Assembly (NCBI GenBank): GCA_037074765.1 | Contig: JBAMDO010000149.1 | Span: 62,001 to 126,000 of the forward strand | Reading direction: 5' to 3' | Length of the DNA stretch: 64,000 bases | Origin: Mansonella perstans | Lineage: Eukaryota > Nematoda > Chromadorea > Rhabditida > Onchocercidae | Shown here: piece by piece, positions 24,442-36,744 of the stretch | How the letters are laid out: every line of letters starts with the position of its first letter | How positions within the stretch are numbered: the stretch's first letter is position 1 | Made by a program: the position numbers and the translations under genes | Notes under the pieces: model-generated | Seen by the model: only the letters and a program-made list of their open reading frames with translations | Database searches by the model: none | What the model was told of the DNA's origin: nothing

Positions 24442-25400
24442 TGACGAACTCATCTAATACTTTTGCTGCTTGTAGATTACTTTTAATCTCATCAACTGCT
24501 TTGTTTTTTAGTTGATTAAACTTTAAGAATGCTGATCTGTATTTTGTATTTTCCTCATCACGTAACTTTTCAATATCAATTCCTCCTCTATAATATTTTT
24601 TATACGTTTCACCCACGTTCTTTATTCAAACTATTGAATTTGTCTACCTGACTCTTAATTTCTGTATCATATTTTGATGGTACCTTAAAAGCCTGATTTT
24701 TATACTCTTGACTGTTTCGGTACTCATTACCTTGTTGATCAGAGTAAGTGAGTTTGGTTTGCCCATCAGAAGTTTTTATTACTTTTAAGAAGTGATATTC
24801 CTTTGATATATCGAGATTGTCATCTGTTGCCTTGTTAACAGCACCAGCAACATCATAAAACGCAACATGTTCTACGAGAGAGAAACTTCCAACCTCTTCT
24901 CCATTCATTGTTTTTATCTTTGCTCTATAGTATGATACGTTTTTTATTTCCCCATCTACTATTTCTTGACCAGTTGCTATAAACTCTCATTTTGTGACTT
25001 GTAAAGCATTGATGTTCTGCATTGCAACATCTGTACTATTGTCAGCAAGCCAGCCTTTAAAGGCATCGTTATGTTGTATTTCTTCCAAAAATTGTTTCAA
25101 TCTACCGTTATCGTCGGCACGTATAGCGCTTAAGTAATCACTTAGCAAGTTTGGATGATTTGTTTGTAAATACATTATTAATGCATGACCAGTTTTGTAA
25201 ACCAGGCTGTTTGCTTCGCTATCATCTGAATACTGCAGCTTTAAAATTCCACTTAAATCTAAATTTGCAGCTTCAGTTTTATCGATGCTCGATCCTTGGA
25301 CATTGAACTTATGGTCTGATTGGTGTTCAAAATAATCTGCAGTAAGCATAAGCTGAGTCCAAGTAATGCATAAAAGATCCAAAAATTTTGAAAACTTCAA
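24440..25400 (-). pseudogene. Broken bacterial gene, M9-collagenase-like
   Basis: Read on the minus strand, three frames make one protein of about 320 residues. 25400-24990 reads to ...NALQVTK, then an in-frame TGA (24989-24987). The same frame continues as EFIATGQEIVDGEI through 24609. A one-base shift near 24615 is then needed to continue as GETYKKYYRGGID to the end at LDEFVNT. The first part, with YKTGHALIMYLQTNHP, LKQFLEEI and FKGWLADN, resembles the segment after the catalytic site of bacterial M9 collagenases. That family call is tentative. There are at least two lesions, so the gene is dead. The first ~25 codons (MKFSKFLDLLC...) may be host sequence. Confidence 0.6.
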
Positions 25401-28400
25401 TTTTGTTCCAGTTACGTAGCTAAATCTGATTAATGTGAAATTTTGTTAAAAGCTGTAGTTGATTGTGTCCAGTAAAAGTTAAATTGCTTCTTTTCAACGT
25501 TCTGGCTTTTTTTGGACTTCTACGGCTAGTACTCCTTTTTCAACTTATTTGTTACTTGAATTTTAAGCAAAAGAAATGTGTAATGGTTAATCATAAACCA
25601 ACTTATATTCCTTTAGAATTGGTCATAAATTAATTTGTATTCCTTTAAAAATAGATTCATCTCATCAAAAATAGATTCATTAACATTCTCATCAAAATTT
25701 CTCGGCCGTTGCGTTTCTTTTTTGCTACTGAATTTAATTTTAATTGGTTATTAATAGGACTTCCATTTTATTAACAAAAGTTGTAAGTCTCTCGAAAACT
25801 ATCGCAGAAGTCTTACATTTTTATTGAAAAATGTGACCCAAGAAACTTTCAGAATCAACAAAAGCAGAAAAGAAAGAATGCTTCAGTTTTAAAATGTGAA
25901 ACCTTGATCATTTTCGAAAAAAGATTAGCATTTGTAGTGGAATGATCAGCGGTTATACATTTCTATTATATATTGTGCATCACAAAATGTAATCTGAATT
26001 GCAAAAAAAAATGAAATTTTAGCTGTCGTTGCAATCAATTGAAATTATATAATCTTTTTTTTTTCTATTCACAATCGGATTAAAAACTGGGAGAAATAGA
26101 CAGTAAAAAAATAACTTTTTCTCATGGATTCAAGTCTTCTAATTGCGAAACTTTTTCCTTTTTCTGAATTCCATTCAACCAGTCCTTTTTTACAAGCAAG
26201 AACAAGAAAACTGCATTGATGTTAAATTTCTGCTCGCTCGTCATACTTACTAAAATTTTAGTTTGAAATTATTTCAACTCTGGTAAATTGCTTTCGTAGT
26301 GTTTATTCAAATGCAGTGAATGTTTTAATAATACACCGTGCCTTAATTAATAAAATTACAATTTTGGCTTAACAAAATTGTTTTTGTTCAAATTGAATTC
26401 TACCTGAAAACAGTTTGATCAAGCTAGTTAGTCTTGAATTGTTGTAATTATGATTGTTTCGAAATGCGCAGCACTGTTGCAGTGATACTGAGTCTTAGCA
26501 ATTTCCAGTTGTAGCATTTTATTGCTTCCTTAAATCCAGCACAACCATCAAATATTACTTATTTGTTTAGATTGAGATAAAATATTTCAAGCCTGGTGAT
26601 ATAAAAAGCAGATTACCATAATACCACGACTGGTAGTAGTAATAAATATTCTAATAATAGCCGTCGCAATTAGCAACAAGTGTTCCTTTTGAAATCGGTT
26701 AGGGAAAAGATAAGAATGGGGACATTTTTTTTCCGAAATAATAATTTTGCTGATCCTGTCTTACTTTAATTCATTGTTAAACTGCATTCATATGTCCTTT
26801 ATTCTTTCTTTCATCCGATAACCTGAAACTATTGGTATTGGTTATTGGTTATATCTGTAAATTGCCAGATTAAAAAATCCTATTACTGGGTGAGCAATTC
26901 AACATTCTCGTTATATTTAGTTTGAAGTTGAAATTTCAATTTCTGACTTCCAGGTACAAAAGCAATGGCATCAACCACTTATCGCACTCATAGCCATCCA
27001 TCTGCAAACTTCTATGTTGAAGATTTGTTTTATCTTTTTGTCCTAATCTTCCTCAAGCTAGCCTTTCCTCGCACCGTCATTAAGTTTCTAGATAATTAGT
27101 TTTTGGAATTTGGTCCTCTCCTAAAGACGAAATTTTTCTCTTTTTAGTCTTTGAACTGGCAAAAACTTCGTCTATAATTAACTGATGAAGGCGAAACTTA
27201 TCAGCAGCAATCAGAGCAAAATTAAAAATTGATCCGCTTGAAATTTTGATTTTCAAAAACATTCCAAATTCTTTTTAATCATCCAACAAAACATACTGCA
27301 ATCTTTCAATATGGAGAAAAAGGACGGAAATAGGCGCAATTGATTATATAATATTTAAATTTTATGCTCTAATAATTCATTCCTATCTCATCACAATATG
27401 TTGTCCCAAATTGTATTTTATTGAAAAAGCGAATTGATCTGAAACTCGAGCATATGTGCCATTCTTTTTTTTCAATTAAAATTTAGAATAGTTCAAATAA
27501 ACGAAATAGCGGCGATAGACTTTTAAGTTATACCAATTATAATCTAATGGAGTGCCTTCACTATTATTTTTAAAATTTGCTGAGATAAAAACAGCAGTTT
27601 AATGACTGCTCGAGTCTTTAAGGAAGCTGAGTTATCAAATGAAAAAAATAGCATTAAAATTCTTGGAATTCTTTAACCAGACAATTATTTTATCACAATA
27701 TCTAGCGGATTATTGCAGTTTGTAATTTTTAACACTTCAATAATTTCGAGAATATGGAGGAGAGGGTAATAAATGAATTGACGGGTCATTTCTTCAGATG
27801 AAGTGTTATTTTGACAGGAAGAGAAAAAAACTTACCTGTATCAATGTATTCAGTATTTTGGGAAGAATTTTGGAAAAGTTCTCAAAATAATTTCTAAATT
27901 GTTTTGTCTGGAAATAAATGTAACAACGATTTTCTAGAAAATCATCGGATGAATCATCGCTATAAATGAAAAAGTAAGGGTCGTGGGCGTGAAAAAAAAT
28001 GAGAGGTCTTATAAAATTTTTTTGAGCCATTACAACAAATTAAAATGAATCATCAGTTGTGAAGTTGGGAAGTTACGAAAAATTAGACAGTACAGTAGAC
28101 CTGGGCTCGCGGTGCTTTTGTTTTTGATATTCTGACTCATTTGCATTTCATCCTTTCCGTTACAAATTCCAAAAAGGCAGTATATAAACGGAAGAAGTTA
28201 AGTGAGAGGAATGTATTATCGTCAGATCGTTCGTCAAATTCCAAAGCACTGAAACAAACTTTTAGCTACGAATTATTTCTATCACTGTATCAGTGGGTTG
28301 AAATTATTGTTGATTTGCTTAACTACTTTGACTAGTTCTTAATAAAGCTAACACTTCTATTTTGGTATTTTCTCCTTTTATTCCTGTGATAAACGACCTG

Positions 28401-30258
28401 TTAGGTATATGAAAGCGCAATTAAGGCCAATATGTCATGTGTCAAGTTTTTAATGTTTCATATATTTTAAGCAGCAAAATGCATCAGTTTACTTGTTTAG
28501 GATGTAAAATCAATTTGTAACTTTTCTGCTCCTATAATATTTGTACTTCATTTTTTCAACTGCTTTTTTCTGAACCGAAGTTTAAATTCCTTTCCAAATT
28601 AAAAGGATGATTTTTAAATTTCCTGAAAATGGTGGTAACAACAATGGTGATAACAGCATACTCCTAAATGATCTCTTTATTATCTTTTGATTGCCATTGC
28701 ATTTAAACGAAAAAAAAAAAAACATGTATAAGTTAATTCAAACTAATGTTGAAAAGACGATTTTGCTACCTTATATCAATTTGTCAACCTCTTACTATCT
28801 CTCTTTTGATTTTAAAAAATGATCGCCGAATTAGGGAACTCCAAGTTCAAATTTCGACAAGTGGTTTTTTTTTATCTAAAATGCTGCCTTCATATTCAAA
28901 AGCTTCTTGTAATTCTGAGACTAGCTAAATTTACTACATTTTTATTTCAGTATAAAGACTGTTATTTGATCTGTGTTGTGCTGTACCAATCCTGGTAGCT
29001 TGATTCATGAAAACTGTTCAATGACAAGAAATCCTGATATCCCAAAGATAGCAGTATTGCAAAATTCTTCATACCTTGAACTTACTTTGTGATTCATATC
29101 CACTACTTCAAATATAGTACAAAAAGGCGAAACTTCATGCTCTTTTTGCCTAATTCTGACATTTTTCTGTAGCAAAGTGTAGATTAGTTTCCCCATTCAA
29201 AAACTGATTTCTATGAAAATATCAAATTAATTGATTTCTTATGTAGTAAAAAAATTAATTTAATGGAAGCAACTGAAATAACTGCTAACAATACTTTCTG
29301 TTGATAAATTTCGTTGTTTTTTGTTAGATTTTCAGTGTTTTCCCAGCCATTTTCACTTACTGATAAGTACATTAATTTTGTACTTATATAAAATTAATTT
29401 ATCTGAGAAGATTTTTATAGTGCTAATATTGATATCAATATTGATTTTGTTCGGAAGCAGTAGTTTAAGTTTTCCCTATGGCTTAGTTACCAAGGTAACG
29501 TAGTTGAAATGGATAAATGTAAAATTTGAATTTCAGGATAAATAAAAAATATCGGCGAATTTCTTTAAAAAAAAAAAAAAAAAAAACGATATCTGATGTA
29601 TGCTCTTTGAACACAATAAAAGGTTACGGCTAATATTTCTAGAACTGTAAGTGATCAGTAATCAAAACAAGTTTACAACTTATTTACTAGTTGAAAATCA
29701 AAAGTAATGATTATTCTTCAAATTTTTGTATTTTCTAAACTGCACTAATGGAGAAACGCACAATCGTTTCAATCTTTAATCTTCAATTTTTAACCACATC
29801 AAACACACGAAAAACAATTAAAAATTTGGAATGTCTTCAGAACCTGTTTTCATTTTAAAATATTTACATATATTTGCTTCTGTATGATGCATACAATCGA
29901 TTGTTATGAAAAGGTACAGAAGAAAGAGAGGTGAAAAGGGCGACAAAGAAAAAAGAAAAAAAAGAAGAGAAGTTACACAGAAGTGTCCGATTTTGTAATT
30001 TCTGTGAAGCTGATTTCACTGCTTCAGGAATTTTTTCAATCTTTTTTGATAGTTTTCACACATTTCATTTCATTTAATGTTGATTGAGATTTCATATATT
30101 CTTTATTTCCACATATTTCTTATTCTCTTTTGATTCTAAGTAATGTCTTCCCTTGTAACACTTGCTTCAGTGATGTTATTATTAGTGAATCTAATTATTA
30201 GCAATAATTATTATTGTCTAACAAATTCAATATGATTTCTAAAATTTTCAAAGAAATC
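25401..30258. other. 4.9 kb spacer without a supported gene
   Basis: AT-rich. Open frames such as 27806-28030 (-), 28141-28335 and 28746-28928 show no family motif or splice logic. A stretch near 25605-25700 repeats the word AAAAATAGATTCAT. A 21-base A run lies at about 29566-29586. Confidence 0.45.
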
Positions 30259-30276
30259 TTCTGGAATTTTCAAGAA
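30259..30276 (+). promoter_or_regulatory. Heat shock element, four alternating units
   Basis: TTCtgGAAttTTCaaGAA: four inverted 5-bp units in perfect phase (nTTCnnGAAnnTTCnnGAAn), the binding site of HSF trimers. It lies 144 bases before the ATG of the small heat-shock protein gene and on no other gene's side. Three to four contiguous units are a strong HSF site. Binding itself is inferred. Confidence 0.8.
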
Positions 30277-30419
30277 ATCTGAAATTCCAGTAAATGACAG
30301 TTTAGTTTTTGAATAGTGTGCGTGTATATGTCAAGCGTTGCATATTTGTCGTGTTTGACAGTATTATATTATTCCTCATTGTCAACAGTTCATTAATTTC
30401 CTGTAGTTATTAGAAGAAA

Positions 30420-33400
30420 ATGGCGCTCGTTGAAAATAAATGGCGGCGAGATGATCGTTCAATGTTACGTTCGCGAAATTCAATTTGGAATAACGATCGT
30501 TGGTTGCGTGACTGGGATGATTGGCCATCGGATTGGCCTCGACCTGGAGAAGTTGTGGGACGAGTAAGTTCTTACTTTTCTTTCGAATGAACATTTGAAC
30601 TTAGTAAATAAATAAAATAAACTATAAATTGATAGAAGTTGCTGAAAACATTCACAAAAATTGTTTTCTTTTACATCACACTTTCCAGAAATAATTTAAC
30701 TTTAGGATTGATTTGATGTAAAACTTGGACTCTTGCAAAATTTATTTAAATCCTCTATTTGCTCATTCATTTCTCTCACATTACAATGCAATGCAATACA
30801 TGACTAATTGAAATGTGATAGTATTCTCCCTTCTATGCGAAAAAGTTTACAAATAACATTTTCATTTCATTCCCAAATAAAAAATATCAAATTCGTAATG
30901 CGATTGTTCTTCTAATATCATTCTTCTCTCTATTTCAGTCCTCTTTTCTTGCAATCTGTCGCCCATTCATTCATTCATTCATTCATTCATTCATTCATTC
31001 ATTCATTCATTCATTCATTCATTCATTCATTCATTCTATTCATTCATTCTATTCATTCATTCATTCATTCTATTCATTCATTCTATTCATTCATTCATTC
31101 ATTTATTCATTCATTCATTCATTCATTCGTTCATTTATTCATTTATTCAACTTTTCCACTTCTTATATTTTCCTTTTTGGAGCAATGAATGAAATGGCAC
31201 GGAAAGTGCTCCGAGTTTTTTGCTCCTTTTTAGTTACAATCTCACCCAGTGTGTGTTGAACTTTTCAAAATTCGTTCTGTATAGATTTAATTACATAGTT
31301 GAGAGAAAGAAAATCACGAGAGATGGAATATCATTGTTTACGGCTTATCATTGTGTCACTAAATCACAGCGTCTATATTTAAAACTGGAAGATAGCAAAA
31401 GCTTAGTAAGAAAAGAACAAATGTAAAATTTTTCTTAATAAAGATTTATGTAGATTTGCTTGAAATATTTGCAGTGCATCAGCATTCTATGTTTTTAGTT
31501 CAAACATATTTTTTAAAGAATTTTTGAAGTTGAATCTATGAAATAGCGAATTAGAAATTTAGTTCCATTTAATTAATGAAAAAAAGTTTTCCCATTCTCG
31601 CTGAATTTCTTTCATAGAATGATCGAAGCTTGATGTGATACAATGTTTCATTTTGAGAATATTTAGCGGCAGTTAATTCACGCTTCATAGTTTTATCAAA
31701 TGGCCTTGAAAAATAAACACTCCATTCTAATGCATATTCGAAAAACGAACACTTCTCATATATTTTAGATGATTTTGATGATCTGCAAAGTTTTTTCTTG
31801 TGTAAAAGAACTTTTGTTAATTAAATAATAAATGTGTATATTGCTTATTCTAAAATGGTCGATCACCAGAAGAACCAACTTTATCTCATGATAAGTTTAA
31901 TTTTCCAGCTCTACTTTTTACCCAAGCTGCTTATCATCATCACACTTTCATTGTATAGCAATTGAAAACACTTCTTTTTAAAGTCATTCTGCGATTTGAT
32001 AAGAGTGTCATCTATGGAGCATATTCTTTTTCAGCCATTTCGCTCACTTTTTAAAGCTTTGCTTTTGGAAAATTGACGGATATGCTCTCCAAGTTTTATA
32101 TAAGGATAATGTGAAATCAGTGAGAGTAGAAATAATCTCTTTTTTTCTGAAATATTCATAGATGGGAAAGAGAAGAGTTTCGCTTTTCTCCTCTTCTCCT
32201 TTTCTCTCTCCTCTCTTTCTCTATCCCTTTCTCTATCAGTGGTTAATTGAACTTTTCGAAAATCTCAAAACTGCAAATCATATTTTTAATTTCACTTTTT
32301 GTATGTGAGCGTGTACGCGGAAATTTGGGCGGAAGGAACGTTTCGCCTATTGGAGATATTATAATTGTCGCAAAACAGAAAGAGTGATGATGTTTATAAT
32401 GGAGAGATGGTTAAGGGTCGTTTAGTTCAAATGGGCGAGGAATATTTTGAGCTCTTTTAAAAATTTTCATCCTTTACCTTCTCTACCTTTTGTCGTAGCT
32501 ATGACCATTCCATAACTTCTTTTTTTTTTCTTCATTTTTCTACCTTTATGATCGTTTTTATAACATTTTTGACTGATTTTCTCTTTTTTTCCATCGTTGT
32601 TAAGCGAATTTAATTTTGGGATGCCAATATACAGTACTGTTTATGATCATGCCCAATACTTCATACACATTTTGTGCGCATAACATTTTGAATAGAATTA
32701 GTGTCACTTTTGCAAAGTTTATAACTACTTCGGCCTTAGTGGCAAATGGCTTAATGTAAATGAAAATCATTTCCGCCTCATTCTTTGAAAAAAAAGATTG
32801 GAGTGCATCTCACTAAACATATTCTGACTTGTAGTTATTGTTTCTAATTATTTAAAAATATGGTCTCAAATAAATGCGCTTTTGGTGTATGATTTTGAAT
32901 AAAATTGACGTTGAAAAAATTAAAAACATTAATTCTAATACACTTCATGAATCAAAATATAGGTAGAAGAAAAACCGGATTTGCCAGGAACAATTTGAAA
33001 GTATTAACTTTTTTGAGTGAAATTATATCGCCACTATTCGAAGAAATCAGAAGTTAGTGAATATAGGAATTTGGAATCGTCCTAAAATTTGGAAAATAAA
33101 GGAAAAGAAAATTATTTATATGCTAAAATGGAATGCAACCATTTACTTAATTGAAAGAATAACAATATTATTGTTGTCTGATGAAATTAATACTTTTTTA
33201 TGGCCAATAGATGGAGAAATTGTGTCATTTACTAATTAATGATTTTATATTTTTACTTGTGTACTAGATGTTTTTTATGTGGCAACATGGTGAATTATGC
33301 TTTTATTTATTTTAATTAATGGGTTAGATATTAATGATGAAAAATGATGTGACTCTATCCTATTTGCTTACTTAACAAATTATTTATCTTTTCATACATT

Positions 33401-35561
33401 TACTTCACAATGGAATTAATATGTACACTATGCTTAAAGTATGTTTTACAGTGGAGATCCGATTTTGATCGGGATGGCTTCTGGGATTGGCCATCTGACT
33501 GGCCTCGGATGGATGATATAATGCCTAAGGTATGTTATCACTTTCAGTTGAAATGTTCGGAATGTATTTGTCTGTTTGTTTACTGATTTTAAATTTTAAT
33601 TTTCATTAAAAAACAGTTCAATTTTCAATTCAAAATATTCAACAGCAGCTCGAAAGAGAAGGAAAGCAAGTATGTTATTAATATACATATTGGACTGTAA
33701 AAGTTTTATTTCTTTAGTTGCAACTATTTTTAAATGAACAGAAGCTTTCCTTTATTCTCTCTTCAACTTCCTCGTGCCAGTTTATAGTAAAATCTGGAAC
33801 AAGCTGCAGCTGAATTCTTGATATTTTCAGTTTTCCTCTCATCTCGATAATTTGGATCGTAACTGGCGTTCTGATCCCTTTTGGCGTGATTTATATCCAC
33901 GTTGGGCAGAACCAATTTTTAAAGAAGGTATCGATGTTCGTACGAATATCATCAACGATGCATCACATTTTGCTGTAGAAATTGACGCTTATCAATTTCG
34001 ACCAGAAGAGATACAGGTTTTTGTTTTTTGATTTCTCAAATTTCATCTTTCTACAATGATATGTATTTAATTTTAATGAGTAACTCTTTGAAAACCTTAA
34101 AACAATTTTGTTTCTTACGATCTAGTACTAATTGAATGGTGTTTGTTTTTTGAGGTGAAAACAATCGATGATACGCTACTGGTCGAAGGTCGACATGAAG
34201 ATATTCGTGATCGTGATAATTTTACAAAGATGTATTTCGTGCGCAAATATCAGCTACCGCTGGACGTAAACCCCATGGACATTGCAAGCACCATTGATAG
34301 TACAGTTAGTTTTGGCGAGCAAATTTTTCGGAATTATTAGTTCCTCAAGTTTTTTATCTTGATGATATCTTGATGACTAACTATCTGATTAAGATCATCA
34401 TATCAATCAAATCCTCTCTGATTTTAAAAATTAATTTGAAGTCTCACCTAATAAAACGATAAGTTTAACAGTTCATAGGATTTTCAATGACAGATCTTAC
34501 AGGGTCGTCTATATGTTGAAGCAAAGAAGCAGCGACAAGTTCAAGGACGTGAACGTATGATTCCAGTAGAAGGAACGTCATGGCGTGGTGAAGTCCGCAT
34601 GCCACGAAATAATACTAAACGGAGTTATGAAGACTCTGGTTAATTCTTATAATCCTATTTAGGCTTCCTTAGCTTGTTCTATCAGCTTGTTCTCTGTCTG
34701 GTAATATGTAAAATAGAAAGTAGGTCAGAAAAAAGAAAAGAAGGTATATATTTGAGTTCTTCTATTTATTCAAATGAGTAAACCTTGGACAACCTTCTTC
34801 GGAAAAGGAAAAAACATTGGTATCAGGGTACTTTTGAATTTTTTTTAGGTTCGTATGAAACGCGTATGCAGCAACAGTTGGCACCTAATCATCGTTCACA
34901 TAGTTCCTATTCTTATCAGCACAGTCGATCAACCACCGGTGGCTCGCCAAGCATTCCTTATCGTGAACACAGAATTCCAATCACTGAAACCGGAATGAGT
35001 TCGCAAGCTGCCGAAAGAAACACTTCTGGTCGTTACTTTTTATTAAATACAAATTGTCTTAACAGAGAGACTATGAATTCCAGTTTATCCGAAAGAATTA
35101 ATAATGGATTTCGAGCCTTTAAACTTAAATAGAGTTAGGGACAATGAATAGCGTGAAAACACTGTAATGCTCATTTCTATTCCCCACGTCAGCTGATGCA
35201 CCACCAAAATTTCAGAATTATTTTTGTGATTCATATAATGTGATTCTATAATATAATGAAATTAAGCAAATTAGTTGTGAAATTCTTTCAGGAAATAGCT
35301 TAAATTAGTGGAAAAACCGGAATAGCAAACTTTAGCTATAATTGATGAATTTCAGAAGAATGTCATACTCATGAAAGACGTGAACGTGAACAGTATCGCT
35401 CAGAATCCAAAAATGACTATCGCAGTCAATCATCTAGACAAGACAGCGGTTTCCAGGACAATGGTTCTTTATCCATGCCGCAAGACGGAAGTCCACGGAA
35501 CAGTGATACAAATTCCAACAATGTTCGTAATGTTCCGATTCTTCGGAAAACATTTAAATGA
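30420..35561 (+). CDS. Long small heat-shock protein (alpha-crystallin family)
   Basis: Chaperone of the HSP20 family that holds unfolding proteins. Exons 30420-30563, 33452-33529, 33831-34016, 34155-34304, 34503-34638, 34849-35028 and 35356-35561 join in frame to 359 aa, about twice the usual length. The first three exons each carry a Trp-rich unit: RDWDDWPSDWPRPGE, FWDWPSDWPRMDD and the weaker FWRDLYPRWAEP. The alpha-crystallin domain spans about residues 109-205. It has VRTNIINDASHFAVEIDAY, PEEIQVKTIDDTLLVEGRHE, FVRKYQLPLDVNP and then GRLYVEAKK, so the conserved core is spread over exons 3-5. The last two exons encode a Ser/Arg/Gln-rich disordered tail. It resembles nematode hsp-25-type proteins, but the exact ortholog is not certain. 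The gene has an upstream heat shock element and a 2.9 kb first intron with an ATTC microsatellite. Confidence 0.88.
30564..33451 (+). other. Intron 1 of the small heat-shock protein gene
   Basis: 2.9 kb, far longer than the other introns of this gene. Apart from the microsatellite it contains only AT-rich sequence and pyrimidine tracts (about 32180-32240). No nested gene was seen. Confidence 0.7.
30960..31152 (+). repeat. ATTC tetranucleotide microsatellite
   Basis: About 190 bases of nearly uninterrupted ATTC repeats with occasional CTATTC and TTATTC variants, in the first intron of the small heat-shock protein gene. It produces a spurious Ile-His-Ser-Phe open frame. Confidence 0.97.
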
Positions 35562-36744
35562 ATACAAATTTTTGAATGTAAACTTTGTCTTCTGAGAGGT
35601 TACCATTCAGTACGAAAAATTAGCGAAGTAGATCAACGATTATTATAATAACATTCCCCCCTTCGTTGGCTTCAATCTGATAAGTATTTAGAAATATCAC
35701 CATAATTATATAGATATGCATCAAATGCATATCTATATAATTTTACTGAAGTCTATTTTCAATAAGTAATCAAACTAAAGCTGAGAATAGCAAATATTAT
35801 TTGTTTGGTGTATCGTATTATAATGTTTCTTCTATTTTTTTCAGCATTATTCAATTGGTATTGGATAATTTTATTTTTACTAATTATATTTAAACCAAGA
35901 GAATGGCCTGCTGTAATACAATGAACTTTTTTTATTCAAGTGATATGAAAACCCAACAATATCTCTGAAACGCATTCCCGATTAGTACCATAAAACCACA
36001 TAGCGCACTGCCGATTAGTATCCTTTAGGAGGGCGAAGAATGGGATTCTCAACTCGGACGGCACCAACTCGTCAAAACGGTTGTCCTATATTGTATTATG
36101 AATGACGGAAAAGAAGCCAATGAGTAGCACCGCACACAGCGTGTATAGTGAAGCTAAAATCAACAATATTTTCCTAAAACCAAAGTTACTAGTCGTTGAA
36201 TGTATCGTACATTCGTTTTCTTGATAAATGCCTCACGAACACTCTATAACTGTAAATGATGTACAACGCTCCATTGATGGTACACAACCCAAGATTTATG
36301 TAAAGAATGGTACAACATATATGCATGGGATAACATTACGCAAACATAGCACACACAAGTCACTTTTACAGAAATGTAAAATATTACAATTTATTATATA
36401 ACCTACGGCACTTTTTTTTTCCGAAATTTGTTATACACGACATCATAGTTTTCAGATTTTTCCGCTCAAATGTTTTCTAAATCAACTCGAGCCAACATTT
36501 GCTCTTTTAAATTTGAGTAAAAAATCTTCCCTGTTCAAAAGCAAGCATAAATAATTGCAGAAAAATAACACTGGACTGATCTTTATATAAAGCGGTATTC
36601 ATATCACATCAAGAAACACTAGACACAAAATATGCCAATGTGAACAGAAGATCCTGTTCGTACCCTCATCATCAGATGCAAAATTACTGTTTCCCCTACG
36701 AACACAACCATTTAACAAAGGACCAAACATTCAGTACATCCATT
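35562..36744. other. Convergent 3' spacer
   Basis: Lies between the stop of the small heat-shock protein (+) and the stop of GPALPP1 (-). It should hold both 3' UTRs. Only the 18-bp hairpin stands out. Confidence 0.6.
35704..35742. repeat. Perfect 18-bp hairpin
   Basis: Arms 35704-35721 and 35725-35742 are exact reverse complements around a CAA loop. It lies 143 bases after the stop codon of the small heat-shock protein gene, between it and the convergent GPALPP1 gene. Confidence 0.95.

Larger units (their letters stand above)
24000..25400. other. Wolbachia-derived nuclear insertion (mosaic)
   Basis: About 1.4 kb in which intron-less bacterial-type frames suddenly appear on both strands: an IS110-like transposase tail (+), a piece of a CckA-like histidine kinase (+), and a broken M9-collagenase-like gene (-). 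None is complete. The pieces come from unrelated bacterial genes and lie in different orientations, so the block was rearranged at or after transfer. Flanking DNA has ordinary host composition. Assignment to Wolbachia rests on the alphaproteobacterial character of the kinase and on the known abundance of such nuclear inserts in filarial worms. The borders are approximate. Confidence 0.75.

Noticed and set aside
26950..27110. Exon-like stretch after CTTCCAG
   Set aside because: Single short open run with no motif, donor or partner exon.
30949..31188. Open frame of repeated Ile-His-Ser-Phe
   Set aside because: It is the translation of the ATTC microsatellite inside an intron.
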